Positions 13,381-24,989 of a stretch of DNA of 64,000 nucleotides are shown here, piece by piece. A program made the position numbers and the translations under genes. Position 1 is the stretch's first letter, and each line of letters starts with the position of its first letter. Source of the stretch: Earliella scabrosa (Eukaryota; Basidiomycota; Agaricomycetes; Polyporales; Polyporaceae); contig JABYQQ010000001.1 in NCBI GenBank assembly GCA_022605405.1, positions 4,774,001 to 4,838,000 on the forward strand, in the 5' to 3' direction. A model generated the notes under the pieces. It saw nothing but the letters and a program-made list of their open reading frames with translations, ran no database searches and had not been told where the DNA came from.

Positions 13381-13888
13381 CTAGACGACGTCAGCGTTCA
13401 ATAGGTGTGCTTCGAATCCAATCATCGTCACGGTCCCCGCCAGCTGGATGTGCTCCTTGCCGCATAGGTAAGGGTCGCCTCGTTGCTTCAGCTCAGACGT
13501 CGGGACCGCTCGCAAGCGTAACCTGGAACTTACGAGCATACGATGCGCAGAGCTTCCTATCCTGTGGCATCGGTCGAGTTTGTGGGACACTCTGAGGCTC
13601 TTCACCCTATCGCTTATGGATCTCATTTACGCCTTCTGTGGATCTTCCAGTGTAATGAGGACGATGCGGCCACAACTTCGTCCATACCTGCTTCCCATCG
13701 GCATCCATGACTTCTCGAGTGGCCGATGATCTGTGCGCCCTCCGTGCGTCGGCAGTCATGATCATGCAGCGCTCCAATATGCGTGAACTCCGCCTGCAAA
13801 TCATCATGGGTGCCCTTGCCCTGCGCCCGAACCTGCATGCGCAAGTACGTTTGGCTGACAGTATAAGACCTTCAGGAACGTCATACAA
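13381..13888 (-). other. Possible small or degenerate multi-exon gene
   Basis: The minus strand carries coding-like pieces separated by plausible splice sites. One reads MIMTADARRAHRSSATREVM and ends at a GTATGG donor. Another reads DRKLCASYARKFQVTLASG. The last, ELKQRGDPYLCGKEHIQLAG continuing TVTMIGFEAHLLNADVV, ends at a stop at 13381. I do not recognise a family, and I cannot join the pieces into a single frame with certainty. It could be a short lineage-specific gene, a decayed gene or chance. It lies between the divergent ATG6 and caspase-domain genes. Confidence 0.25.
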
Positions 13889-13966
13889 TATTCAACATCA
13901 CTGCACTGGACCTTCCCGAACGCAACTCTTCCTCGGCTTCAGTCTCGCGACCTATCTATTGTCATC

Positions 13967-14017
13967 GTGAGTGTGCCTTGCATCAGTACACATTGTCCTT
14001 CTAACGCGGACTGCCAG
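13967..14017 (+). other. Probable 5'-UTR intron of the caspase-domain gene
   Basis: The sequence begins GTGAGTGTG and ends CTGCCAG, three bases ahead of the ATG at 14021. Its 51-nt length matches introns elsewhere in the window. Reading it as coding from the GTG would add a tail with no resemblance to a caspase N-terminus. Confidence 0.6.
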
Positions 14018-14020
14018 GCT

Positions 14021-15967
14021 ATGGCTGGACAAGTCTTCGCGCTCCTCATCGGTATCGATAAATATCAGTCTGGTAACATCTGGAACCTCAACGCCGCAGT
14101 TGACGACGCTGAGAGCGTCGAGCGGTGGCTCACCAACGACCTTCAAGTTCCTCGTGGGCACATCTGCACCCTCCTCGACTCTCAGGCGACGAAGCGCAAC
14201 ATCGAGGACCGCTTCATGAGCCACCTCGTCAACAACTCCGCCATCGAGCCCGGCGACGCTATCATCGTCTACTTCGCTGGACACGGCAGTAGTATCCGCG
14301 CGCCACCCGGCTGGTTTGATCGGGGGCGTAGCGACGTTTCCGTCCTTTGCACATACGACTACGACACGAAGCCCCCGAAGGGACCAACCGTCGCGGGTAT
14401 ATCCGACCGGTCCCTGCACGCGATGCTCCAGGAGCTCGCGCGTGTCAAGGGCGACAACATCACCCTCATCCTCGACACCTGCTTCTGCCTCCCACCATCC
14501 CATGACGACGACTCCAAGGAGCGGCGCTACACTCGCTTCACCCCCACACGTAAAGCCACCTCCGAGGACCTGCTTGCGGGCCTTTGGCACGGCGCCGTCT
14601 CACAGAAGGCTGGCCCTGTCGGCAACCGAGGCTTCACCGGCATTTCATCTAGCTCTCACGTCGTTCTCGCTGCGTGTAGCTCCGGCTCGACTGCAACCGA
14701 GCGCAAGGACGGTGGAAACTTCACTCGCGCACTCCTGACACTCAAGGATGCCCGCCCGCTCCACAAGCTCACCTATGCCGACCTTCCCTCCGAGCTCGCG
14801 CCGTACATGGGCGATCATCAGCACCCTGCCTGCGCCGGAGCGCACGTCGACCGCATCCTCTTCGACGGCGTCCCTTTCGCACCCGACAATCGCTTCATCG
14901 CAGTTACGGTGCACGATGCGGAACACGTGCATGTGGACGCCGGCGCGATGCAGGGGATATCTGTAGGCACCGAGTTCGCTCTCCACGCTCATAACTGCCG
15001 CGGCTCTCTGAACGCACAGCTGGGTACTTACGTAGCCACGCTCGTGTTCCCTACCTGGTGCCTGGCACGCCCCAAATCTCCGGGCAGACAGGCGCAGCTG
15101 CGTGCTGGCTGGGCTAGGGTAACGCGGTGGAACAACCCGGGTCCCTTTCGCGTCGACGTCAAGTACACCCTCTTCTCCTTCCTCCGTCGCTCGCGTCTTG
15201 TCAGCAAGATTCCTGCCACGGAGGACGAGCTAGCGGAGAAGAACGGAGCCAGCATCCTCTACGCAGAGAACGCGAACAGCGCGGACCTGTCTATCAAGCT
15301 GGGACGCAAGGAGATCACCTTGGAGCGCCGCGATCCACTCGTTTCTCCAAATTGTGGTCGGCTGCTGCGGGTTCCAAGCTCGGACACGCGCACGAACGCC
15401 AAGACCGTCGAGGAAGCAGCTCGCTTCCACATGCACCTATACCGCAAAAACCCTTCGGGGCCATTCTCGGGAAAGGTAAGCATAGAGTTCTCTCGTCTCG
15501 ACTCTCTCTGTCGGCGAACCACCAGTGACCATCTCGTCGAAGGGTGCACACAGCTCGTCGACGAAACGAAGGGAGCGAACTCGCTCCACGCCGTCGTCCT
15601 CCACAACGACTCGGACGTCGACCTACGGCCGTTCCTCGCGTCCATGGACGCGGGTCGTTACCGCATATCCGTGGTCTACCACCCAGATCCTACTACTGCC
15701 TCCGGCCCCCCGCTGCGTAGACGTTCAAGCTTAGTCGTCAGTTCGGACTCCGTGGAACCCGAGGCGCTGCCACTTGCGGATCACGGCGCAGGGTTTATGA
15801 AGTTGTTTATTTCTACCACGTATACCCCTATGACGATTCTCGAGCAGGGTCTGACCACGAGGCGGCCTGCGCATGGCCGATCCAACGTTGCGAAGAAGGA
15901 CCTCCATGACAGTACCTTATGGGATTCTACCTTGGCTCCGATTAATATATCACGAGCAGCTGTATAG
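14021..15967 (+). CDS. Caspase-domain protein (peptidase C14-like), single coding exon
   Basis: The protein of 648 residues opens MAGQVFALLIGIDKYQSG, the first strand of a caspase/metacaspase p20 fold. A catalytic-His motif YFAGHGS follows at about residue 90 and a Cys motif LILDTCF near residue 150, then SHVVLAACSSG and LLTLKDARPLHKLTYADL. This fits the enlarged Agaricomycete family of caspase-domain proteins with a long C-terminal half; here that half ends with GFMKLFISTTYTPM, a motif shared by these proteins. The Cys motif lacks the usual CHSG extension, so protease activity is uncertain. I start at 14021 because the frame upstream begins inside what looks like a 5'-UTR intron (donor at 13967, acceptor at 14017). 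An apparent intron at 15476-15525 is probably not used. Confidence 0.85.
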   Translation: MAGQVFALLIGIDKYQSGNIWNLNAAVDDAESVERWLTNDLQVPRGHICTLLDSQATKRNIEDRFMSHLVNNSAIEPGDAIIVYFAGHGSSIRAPPGWFDRGRSDVSVLCTYDYDTKPPKGPTVAGISDRSLHAMLQELARVKGDNITLILDTCFCLPPSHDDDSKERRYTRFTPTRKATSEDLLAGLWHGAVSQKAGPVGNRGFTGISSSSHVVLAACSSGSTATERKDGGNFTRALLTLKDARPLHKLTYADLPSELAPYMGDHQHPACAGAHVDRILFDGVPFAPDNRFIAVTVHDAEHVHVDAGAMQGISVGTEFALHAHNCRGSLNAQLGTYVATLVFPTWCLARPKSPGRQAQLRAGWARVTRWNNPGPFRVDVKYTLFSFLRRSRLVSKIPATEDELAEKNGASILYAENANSADLSIKLGRKEITLERRDPLVSPNCGRLLRVPSSDTRTNAKTVEEAARFHMHLYRKNPSGPFSGKVSIEFSRLDSLCRRTTSDHLVEGCTQLVDETKGANSLHAVVLHNDSDVDLRPFLASMDAGRYRISVVYHPDPTTASGPPLRRRSSLVVSSDSVEPEALPLADHGAGFMKLFISTTYTPMTILEQGLTTRRPAHGRSNVAKKDLHDSTLWDSTLAPINISRAAV

Positions 15968-16409
15968 ATTGCCCGCTTCTCCCTCTATCTCATATGTCTC
16001 TAGACTAACTACTAGTACTGTAGTATAGTGCTCCTCCGAGTTCCGCATGTACCCTATGCTGTTTTGCTATGTAGCTCTAGGAATGCATCGATATTGCATA
16101 TCGCGCGTTCTCGTTCTTACCGGATTGTTAGCCATGACTTGGTCCTTCGAGAGCGATAGGCTTCATCCATCGAACGTTGAACCTTGTCGACGGTCGACCT
16201 TTGGGACTCCTGGGACCTGGAGCGTCAGGTCGTGGCTCGGCAGTGGGAGAGTCACGTGTCGTGCTCGGAAGGTCATGCCACCGCGTCTGAGTACGCGGCG
16301 CGCGGCGGTTCCGAACCCGACATAACTTAACACTCGACCACCACCATCGACATCCCGCGAACCGCGCTTTATGCGTAGAAAGCTTTGAATACGCTCAACT
16401 GTGAAGTAA

Positions 16410-19263
16410 ATGTCCACGAAAGACTCTAAACCACCCCCGCCGACTCCAGATTCGGATAGTCTTGTGCGACGTCTTGCGGGTCCATCGACTACAAAAGCAG
16501 GGTAAGTCATTCTGTAAGTACCGCATATAAATGCATGCTGATCACACAAGCACAGACTAGCCAAAGATCAAACGGAAATCAATCGCATAATTGCAGAGGC
16601 GTCGAAGGGCTCTAAATTCTATGAAGTCAGTGGTCTCCATACGACTGACGCAGGTCATATGCTCATGCTGGCAGCGCAGAACGAGAAACGCAAGGACAAA
16701 GATCTTACTGAGAGAATCGAGCGGATATTGCGACACCGTGACGAAGTCATCAGAGGCGTAGACCTCCGTGGGTTCATGTCCCAATCCTAATCTTCTTGGT
16801 GCTTACTCTTTTCTAGGGAGTGTCGAACAGGGTGTGGACAAACTTGTAAGCAATCACATCTGTAGTAGTTTTGGAACGCCCAACCCACACGTTGCAGATT
16901 GCTCAACTTGAAGCACAGAGGGATTTATCTCAGATCATTGTCCATGTGGACATGGATGCCTTCTACGCTAGTGTCGAGCTGCTGGACAATCCCGACCTTG
17001 CGTCGAAGCCGTTTGGGGTACGTGAACAGCTAGTACCAATGACACGAGTTGTCTCACAGACCATCACCAGGTTGGACAGGGTGTTTTGACAACCGCGTCT
17101 TATGAAGCACGCAAGTTCGGGGTCCGATCGGGGATGCCCAGTAGGCTGCCCTTTCCGAACCATCCCGCAGGTTACTCACGGCCATTTCCCAGCATTCATC
17201 GCCAAGAAGCTTTGTCCAGAGCTCATAATCATGTCCAACCATTTTCACCGGTATAGCGAGATGTCAGGGAAGGTCATGGCGATCTTCCGGAGGTACGATC
17301 CCAACATGTGTGCTGCTGGCTGCGATGAAGGATATCTGAAGTAAACCTCACCTACTCATCGAATTGTGGCCACTGACTTACCGGAGTACATAGCATCACC
17401 TCGTACTGCGAAGAGCACTCTCTAACAGCAGAGGACTGTGTGTCGGAGATCAGACGCGTCGTGCACGAGGAGACCAACTTGACTGTGAGCGCTGGTATCG
17501 CGCCAAACAAGGTCAGTTCCCCTCTCATCATCACATCGACTCGTGTCTCACTTCCTACAAGATGCTTGCCAAGGTAAGTTGCAGTGGTCTAGTGGTAGTA
17601 ACATGAATGTTGAGATTCATCGACGAAATACAGATTTGTTCAGACAAGGTAACCACCTTGTTCATTCAGCCATGGAGGCTCAGACCGATTTCACGTTCTG
17701 CAGAACAAGCCAAATGGTCAATTTAAGCTGGACTTCGAGCCGCAAGCGATCAAAGCGTTCATGCACGACCTCTCCATCCGGAAATTGCCTGGTGTCGGTC
17801 GTGTCAACGAACGACTCCTTGAATCTATAGGGATCAAGGTACATCTCCATTCAATGCTACTACCATGCGAGACCACTGAGATGTCTTCATAAGACGTGCG
17901 GCGATATCTTCACTCAGAGAGCTGTCTTGTCTCTAATGGACAAGCAGTTCGGGTTGATATTCCTGCTTCAGGCCTACTTGGGCATTGCATCAAACGTAGT
18001 AGAGCCATGGCAACGAGAAGAGCGCAAGAGCATCGGAGCAGAGAGGTATGCGTAGCTGCGAGGCTTAGCAGTGCGCTCACTGATTGTCATTCACAGAACG
18101 TTTAACCCGATTTCGGACACCGCCAAGATCCACGCGAAGCTTGAGGAGGTCGCAGCTGAGCTCTCTGATGACATGTCCCAAGGAGGGTGGACGGGGAAGA
18201 CCGTCACGCTGAAGTATAAGTTGGATACCTACAAAGGTACGTTCGAAGGTCTATATTGGGTTTGCCATGAGTTGACAGGTCTCATCGCGTCAAACTTCTC
18301 AGTCTACACTCGGGCGAAGTCTCTGGACAAGTGGGTCTCGACGAAGAAGGAAGATCTGTTCGCTGTATGTCGTGCACCTGTTCTAGTAAGCATGAGCACA
18401 GCGCCTGATTGAGACACCAGATCGGCAAGGAGCTATTGAAACCGGAGCTACCGTTGACGCTGCGATTGATAGGCCTGCGGGTGACGAAGCTGAAGGACTT
18501 GAACGCGGAGGCAGAGTCCAAGGCCAGAGGGATCAAAAGGGTATGTTCACATCTACGACATTGTGGTCAAGCACTTTTGACTAACAAGTTTTAGTTCTTT
18601 GACTCGACCTCCGGCCCCGGTCACGGCTCTCCTAGCAAACGACGACGGGTTGGGACCCCGCAGGAAGGGCATGAGGAGGAGCTGCCTCAACTATCGCAAG
18701 ATGGCTTTGCCACATCAATGCCGGGATACCTCGACGACGCAGAAGCTGAGGCCGATCACCTGGCCGAAGCGGCTGATATGGATGAGCACCCTCCCCAAGC
18801 ATCTAATCGTCCTCCACACTCGAAGCCGAAGTCGTCCTGCACACAATCGTCAGAAGAATGGACCAGTACCTTACCACAACCTCCAGCTCTCGCCCGCTCG
18901 TCTAAACCGTCTTCATTCTCATCCCCAGGAACATCTCTCCCACGCCCACAGTCAAAATCTACTACGGCAACTAGAGCGGCGAGCCATGACCGGGAAGCTC
19001 CCATAGATGTTGAGGTCCCCTTGCTTGAATGTCCAATATGTGGCAAGATGCTCGAAACGGACAATCAAGGACTGAACGAACATATCGACTTCTGTTTAAG
19101 CAAGCAAGCGATCAAGGAGGCTCAGGCAGCGTCGTTTCAGCCATCCAGTCACGGCAGCACTGCATCCTCCTCGTCGCGAAAGAAGGGGCACAAGCCACTG
19201 TCTGCCAATCGAGCACCGGGCGAATATGGGAATGGGCTACTGAGCTTTCGAAAAAAGGGCTGA
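16410..19263 (+). CDS. DNA polymerase kappa (Y-family translesion polymerase) with UBZ zinc finger
   Basis: Nuclear translesion polymerase of the DinB/kappa branch. The N-terminus carries the kappa-specific N-clasp (LAKDQTEINRIIAEASKGSK, NEKRKDKDLTERIERIL). The palm motif IVHVDMDAFYASVE supplies a catalytic Asp and steric-gate Tyr; CDEGYLNIT supplies the second acidic pair. Further motifs are GVLTTASYEARKFGVRSGMP, LTVSAGIAPNKMLAK, the helix-hairpin-helix IRKLPGVGRVNERLLESIGI and the little finger around KTVTLKYKLDTYK. The tail is Ser/Pro-rich and ends with a UBZ-type finger (CPICGKMLETDNQGLNEHID then FCLS), expected to bind ubiquitin on PCNA, and LLSFRKKG at the terminus. About a dozen exons and roughly 680 residues. 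Intron 1 joins TTKAG to LAKDQ; others were checked the same way. All expected catalytic motifs are present. Confidence 0.95.
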
Positions 19264-19477
19264 CAGTAGCCGTAGCTTGTAACATATCTATTTTCGAGTT
19301 CCATGCCAGTGGAAGTGGTGGAGGCAAGAAGCCTTAGGCGTTCAATAGCCGGTTGCTCGGCCCGCCCGCACTCACCCCTAACCTAGGGCTAGGATGAAGC
19401 TGCTAACCGAGAATTTAGAAAAGTTCTCGCCAGTGTCTCGCCCGGCCCGCATCCATTCTTTCTCACTCACGACCACG

Positions 19478-21905
19478 ATGGCACCAAACAGTGCGTTTTC
19501 AGTGAGAACAGTAACCAGATGCTCATGCTTGACCAGAACATCGCAAGCTCGACATCCCGACAAAGTCGAGTAAGTACCCGTTCTAGTGTAGCTGATTTCG
19601 CAAGTCTTTGATTGTCCTCCCGAGAGTTGAAGAAGGACCCTGGTGTGCCTCGTCTGCCTAGTCTCAAAACTCGCAATGCCGTGAAGCAGCATCCTCATCC
19701 TGTACGTCCGCTGTAACTGGCCGCATCCATCTAGAGGCTCAACGGACTACGGATCAGCCTCCCCGCCATGACCCTGATTCTCAGATGGCGTCGGAACCGA
19801 CCCTATCGTCCCTGGCTGCTCTGGCTGCGTCTGCGTCTGCCGTCGAAGATGAGAACTACAACCTCGATCCGTCCTCATCTCGTGGCGCGCCGAAGACAAA
19901 GGAACAGCTACGCAGACACTACATCCGCGCTCTGCATAAAGTCATCGACGAGAGCGACATCATCATCCTCGTCCTCGATGCCCGCGATCCAGAAGGCTGC
20001 CGGAGCAGGCTTGTGGAGGAGGAGGTCAGACGGCGGGAGAGCGAGGGAAAGCGGCTGGTCTTCGTGCTCAACAAAGTCGGTGAGTCTCCCATCTTCCCTC
20101 CCGTGTGCTCGACTCTCGCTCAAATGCGCTCCTTTAACTGCCACAATAGACCTTATCCCTCGAGAGAATGCACAAGCCTGGCTTCGGCATCTTCGCCACA
20201 CGACCCCTACCCTCCCGTTCAAGTCCGCCGGCTCTCACCAACGCTCCAATCTGTCGTCCTCAACGGCGCCTGCTCTCCTCCGTCTGCTCAAGGCATACAA
20301 GCCCACAGCACAGAGCATCACCGTCGGCATCGTGGGGTATCCCAACGTCGGCAAGAGTAGCCTCATAAACTCGCTCAAACGCTCGAAGGTAGACCATCCA
20401 AGTGTACATCGCCGCAAGCATAGCTGACACAACGTCGCAGGTATGCGCCGTCGCTGCCCAACCAGGTCACACGAAGGAGCTGCAGACAGTGCAGCTTGAG
20501 CGCGGCCTGCGGATCATCGACTCGCCTGGAGTCGTCTTTGATGATGACGACTTTGACGATGGCAAGGGCACGAAGAAGACCAGCGTGCTTCTTCGCAATG
20601 TCGTCAAGGTGGAAGACATCGAGGATCCTGTTGCCATTGGTGAGCCTCCCCCTATCCCTAGTTCCTTCGGGTGCATGTCAACTAATCACGCTCACTTGCA
20701 GTCGAAGAGATTCTTGCGCGAACCGATCCTGCTACGATCAAGAAACTCTACAACGTCGAGGACTATACGTCGACGCTCGAGTTCCTCACCATGGTTGCGC
20801 TGACAACTGGTCGTTTGTTGAAGGTGTGTCTTCGTCCGTGTATGACCCGTTTGTCGTTATGTGAATCACAATGTGTCTCTAGGGTGGCACTCCAGACACC
20901 CTTGCCGCCGCGCGTCAGATTCTCACCGACTGGAATCACCAAAAGATCCCATACTTTTCGAACCCGCCTGAGATCCACCCCTCGCTCATCCCCTCGACCG
21001 TGCCGGGAAACAGCAGCCAGGTCGCGCCCGGCGCAGAGACCGTCGGTCAGGCGCAGATTGTCAGCGAGTTCTCTAAGCCGTTCACGCTCGACGGGCTGTT
21101 TGGCGCCGCGGACGCTGGCGCATTCGGCGGCGAACCCGGAGACGCTGAGATGGCAGAGGCTGAGGCCGAGGAGGGCGACGGCGATGGCGTCGAGTCCATG
21201 GACGAGGACGGGTGAGTCTCTGTTCCAGCTCCAGCAATTTCCACTCTCGTCTCGCATTGTGTGAACTGCATAATCTTCCGCCCTGCCAAACTGCCAATCT
21301 CTCGCTCCGCCCTGATATTCATCATATTGCACTCCCTGTCACCCGGGCGTACTCGTGCGATCTCAGAGAGCACCTGCAAGACCTGACGATGACTCTTGGC
21401 TACATGGTGTGCTTCGTGGGTCCCGGTGCGCCCTGCGCCCGCCCTCCCTGGCTGCTCATCATCAGAGACTGGGGAACGCACGGAGCTGCCCACCTCCGCT
21501 CATTTTCCGCTACCCCCGCCGCACTCAGACTGAACCTCTCTTCTTGCTTTCGCATTCAGGAAACAAATGGAATCCGACGACCTAGCACCCCGCATCCCGC
21601 GCAAACGCTCGCGCAGTCCCTCGACCGCCTCCGTCTCCGGACCCAGCCCCTTTGCGGACGGCGCTCGCCCCCCGGCGCCCAAGCGGCTCCGCCGCACACA
21701 CGACGTGCCCGACTACCACGCACCCGTCGAGGAGCATGCGCGGCGCTCGATGGCGAGCGCGAACCCGCTCGGGCGGCGCGTGCTCAAGCGTGAGGCGAAG
21801 AAGGCGCGACGTGCGGCAACCCGCGCGATGCAGATGCAGAGGAAGCGGGACGCAGGTATGGACGTCGACGAGGACGTCTCGCTCGAGGCGACGTTCATGG
21901 GCTGA
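19478..21905 (+). CDS. NUG1: NUG1/GNL3-like nuclear GTPase (circularly permuted, ribosome biogenesis)
   Basis: Nucleolar GTPase needed for 60S ribosomal subunit maturation and export. G motifs occur in circularly permuted order, diagnostic of the YlqF/YawG class: LVLDARDPEGCR, then G4 FVLNKVDLIP, G1 GIVGYPNVGKSS, G2-like QPGHTKELQ and G3 IIDSPGV. Downstream are DPVAIVEEIL, YNVEDYTSTLEFLTMVAL, GGTPDTLAAARQILTDWN and KIPYF, all typical of nucleostemin/NUG1. Short 5' exons starting at 19478 can be joined as MAPNKHRKLDIPTKS then LKKDPGVPRLPSL, the conserved entry motif; these first two junctions are inferred. The acidic and then basic C-terminus ends LEATFMG. It starts only about 210 bp after the polymerase kappa stop on the same strand. 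Confidence 0.93.
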
Positions 21906-22249
21906 TCCGCCACGCCTGTGTTGGTGTTGGCGAGGGGGATGGGTGCGCTCTTTGGGCCTTGGGGCTAGGTGCTAGGGGCGACTGCATCTGCAAGCGGGCT
22001 GTATGATACAAGAAGTTAGCGCGGATCCGTTACACTAGGGTCTGGACGGACGTGAGGTATATACGAAGTAGTAAGGTTGACGACACAATGGCAACAGCAC
22101 TAGCACCAGTATGTACTGGGTGGGTGCCTCCCCACCAGTTGACAGAAGGCTTACGCAAGCCTTACAAAGGCGAAATCAACTCTTGCATGAAGCGGTATGC
22201 TGGGATGTTTTTGAGTTGGTAGGAAGGTGTCTGCAGAGTGGTGAAAGAT

Positions 22250-22263
22250 GCAAAAACAAAACG
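22250..22263 (-). terminator. Pol III terminator of tRNA-Leu
   Basis: On the minus strand the sequence beyond the tRNA 3' end contains TTTTG then TTTTTG, oligo-T runs of the kind that stop RNA polymerase III. Confidence 0.6.
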
Positions 22264-22279
22264 AATGCACAATTCAGTA

Positions 22280-22359
22280 TGATGAGAGTGGGATTCGAAC
22301 CCACGCCCTTTCGGACCAGATCCTTAGTCTGGCGCCTTAGACCGCTCGGCCATCTCACC
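22280..22359 (-). tRNA. tRNA-Leu (anticodon AAG), no intron
   Basis: The minus strand folds as a class II tRNA. The acceptor stem GGTGAGA pairs with TCTCATC, with A as discriminator. The A-box is TGGCCGAGCGGT, the anticodon stem CCAGA/TCTGG encloses the loop CTAAGGA (anticodon AAG), a short variable arm follows, and the T-arm/B-box is GGGTTCGAATC. It decodes CTT leucine codons. Runs of four and five T on the minus strand just downstream (about 22250-22263) fit a Pol III terminator. It lies between NUG1 and the WBP4-like gene. Confidence 0.95.
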
Positions 22360-22470
22360 ATGTGAGGGGCCCTGCCTTACGTTTAGATAATCGCGCATGA
22401 TGCCACACTACTCTTCGTTCACCGTGCTCACCGCGACCGCGGCTCAGCCGACTGGTTCTACACCACGATC

Positions 22471-23577
22471 ATGTCTGAGTACTGGGTTTCACACAAAAAG
22501 TACCTCTGCAAATACTGCAACATCTACATCGCCGACGATGCGCCCTCACGACGACAACACGAGACAGGCCTTAGGCACAAGGGCAACGTCGAGCGGTTCG
22601 TCCGTGGCCTCTACAAGGCCGGAGAGAAACGCAAGCAGGACCTGGAGGAGGAGAAGCGCGAAATGGTCAGGATAGAGAAGGTACGTCCGCTATGACTATG
22701 TACTTCTTTTCACGTTGGCGCTGATTCATTCTTGCGTGCACAGGCGGCGGGCGCAGCGTTCGCGCAGGACGTTGGCGCAGGGCTTGCGAAAGCGGGGAGC
22801 AGTAGTTCGGGTGCAGCTTCCTCCTCCACAGCAGAGGGCTCGAAGAAGGTTGCCGCGCCGAAACCATCCAACCCGTTTGCCAACTACTCGACCGCGGAGT
22901 CTCTGGGTTACACCGACCCGGATGCAGAACGCGCGAAAGCCGAGGCAGAGCGCAGGCGGACACAGGGCGTTGCGGGGGAATGGCAGGTTGTCGATGTCGT
23001 ACCTCAGCCAACAGAAGGGGGTGAGGGTGGTGGTGAGGCGGAGGTGGAGGACAAGAAGCCCGGTGAAGAGCCGCGTACTGGGGAGAAGAGGCCAGCCGAC
23101 GCACCTGTTGACGAGGAGGACACGAGAGTGTGGAAACTCAAGCGGAAGACGGCCAGCGTGGGGTTGGGCGACCTATATGATCCTGGTGAGCTGCCCATCA
23201 AGTTGAAGCCGAAGAAGGAGGCGGTGTCGGAGCAGGCGAACGGGTCATCGGGGGCGGGCGCTGGGCTGTCTTTGGGAGGGACTGAGAAGCCAAAGTGGTC
23301 TGCGCGGGGTTGGAGCAAGCCGGGTGCGTCTCCTTCCGCCACTATTCCTGGGCAGGCCGTCAAGGTGGAGGATGCTCCGGATCAAGAGGAGAGCGGACCC
23401 GTGCTAGAGAAGGTACCCATCGAATCCGTGTCTGAAGATCACCCCGAGGTCAAGACAGAGGAGATTAAATCTGAACAAGTTGAGGCGACGGCTCCCCCGC
23501 CACCATCTGGAGGTAGTCTCTTCAAGAAACGAAAGGCACCCGCTGGCGGCGGCAGCAGAGGAGGCAGACGAATATGA
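22471..23577 (+). CDS. WBP4/FBP21-like pre-mRNA splicing factor with matrin/U1-type zinc finger
   Basis: Two exons (22471-22680 and 22744-23577) encode 347 residues. The N-terminus MSEYWVSHKKYLCKYCNIYI followed by RQHETGLRHKGNVERFV is a matrin/U1-C-type C2H2 finger (C13, C16, then two His about 20 residues on). WBP4 proteins have the same finger at the same place and work in the spliceosome. The rest is low-complexity: Ala/Ser linker, KPSNPFANYSTAESLGYTDP, acidic stretches, GLGDLYDPGELP (a motif near the C-terminus of fungal members) and the C-terminus SLFKKRKAPAGGGSRGGRRI. I see no clear WW domain, so it matches short fungal relatives rather than animal WBP4. Confidence 0.8.
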
Positions 23578-23980
23578 CGCCTTCATGATCTACCGTGTCT
23601 GAAGGTGCATTGTCATGTGTACATGTATTGTATCGTTACTGGGGTACTGAATGGCGTATTTCCTCAGCTTTGCCAGACCCAACCGAGGTCTGGCGACCCG
23701 ACTCAGAGGTGAGCAGTTCCTCTTGGATCAACGAACAGCGATGTGTGCGATCTACTAGCCTTCACCGTGACAAGGCGATCGTATACTGCAGCTTAAGTCG
23801 GACCATGATGCAGAATAGTATAGGGAGTTTCCGAGTGTTTTGATGGTATTAATACTTGATGTGTACGAGTGGGGGATGCGAAGCCATACAGCAAAACGAC
23901 AATGCGAGATATTAGTCGAGCATAGACAGCGTAGAACGATACATCTATAGTCCAAAACGTGTGAGGGGAAAGGCGATAAA

Positions 23981-24745
23981 TCAGTGCTGTGGTTGCACGT
24001 TTTCCGGTACTGGGACGAAAGTCAGCACAGAACACAGGGCACAGCCATTTGGGGACAATGTACTGAAGAGCATAGTCAACATACTCACGTGGTGGTAGTT
24101 GAGGCCGAGTGCCCTCATTGAATACCCTCGACACGAGAACTCCAACACCTTCGAACACACTGATGAGGATACCACACGCAACCGCAGACGTGAGGGCACC
24201 TCTGGGACCACCTAAAGGGATGGTCAGTAACGACACAATGCGTACAGCGGGCAGTGTCAAATTTGCTCATGTGGCCGGCTGGCGCGCTGAGGGAGTGACA
24301 GGGGATGTACTTACTTCGTGCGGCAAGACATCCACCAGTAAGGAAGCCGGAGATGATACCATTCCACATGTCCTCCTTCTGCCTGTAGCCCTTAACGGCA
24401 CAGTCGAACGTCGAGAACATCCCACCCCAGACACCGAAGTTACCACCGGTAACTGGTGCACGAGCCTTGATGACAGAGAGGGCACCGACGAACCGATCAC
24501 CCTACAGCAAGGTGAGTTAGTCCGACGTCGATACATCTCATACTAGACGTACTCTTGGCGAGTTCCGTGCACCCTTGATACCGTGCCAGATAGTACCGCC
24601 AACGGCACCCATCGCAAAGGCACTTCCAAAGTCGGAGAGGATAACCCAGGGACTACCAGTAAGACAGAAACGTTCAGCGTTGGGTCAAATCGGCAGGAGG
24701 AGACAAGGCCGACCATGGGTCTCTCGTGTGATCAGCGTGGGCCAT
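23981..24745 (-). CDS. TIM17: Mitochondrial import inner membrane translocase subunit Tim17
   Basis: Core subunit of the TIM23 presequence translocase in the inner mitochondrial membrane. Spliced exons give [20 protein letters not shown], then [20 protein letters not shown] with [43 protein letters not shown] with [19 protein letters not shown], and [20 protein letters not shown]. These are the four membrane helices of the Tim17 family with their GxxxG-type packing motifs. The first intron falls inside the DPCPW codon run, which fixes the start at 24745. The last exon adds only LPENVQPQH. Start-to-start distance to the divergent CDCA7-like gene is about 245 bp. Confidence 0.95.
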
Positions 24746-24989
24746 ATCGTGTCGTCGTCGGCGTCGTGCACAGGCAGATGAGTCCTCGTCAAGAGTTCCA
24801 GCGAGCTTTGTCCTGTGCGCGTCAGCAATCTCCACACTGCCAGCGCCTGAAACTTTTTGTTCAGGGCAGGTCTCAGTCACGTGTAAACGCGGTGCATGTG
24901 ACGCCCCGACGACGCGCCGCGGTGGTGGCTGCTGTTGATCAGAGCTCTCTCCATCCACTTCTCTCACCACCACCACCATCACTGCAAGC
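24746..24989. promoter_or_regulatory. Shared promoter region of TIM17 and the CDCA7-like gene
   Basis: Only 244 bp separate the two divergent start codons, so both promoters must lie here or overlap the 5' UTRs. The right side is rich in CT and CAC just before the ATG at 24990, common for leaders in this window. No TATA box is evident. Confidence 0.5.

Noticed and set aside
13967..14020. Upstream extension of the caspase-domain protein from a GTG
   Set aside because: The segment has a GTGAGT donor and a CCAG acceptor and looks like a 5'-UTR intron; the ATG at 14021 starts the caspase fold.
15476..15525. An apparent 50-nt intron (AAG, then GTAAGC ... CCAG) in the caspase-domain gene
   Set aside because: Splicing gives AAG-TGA, an immediate stop. 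The unspliced frame encodes VSIEFSRLD and the conserved C-terminus, so it is probably exon.
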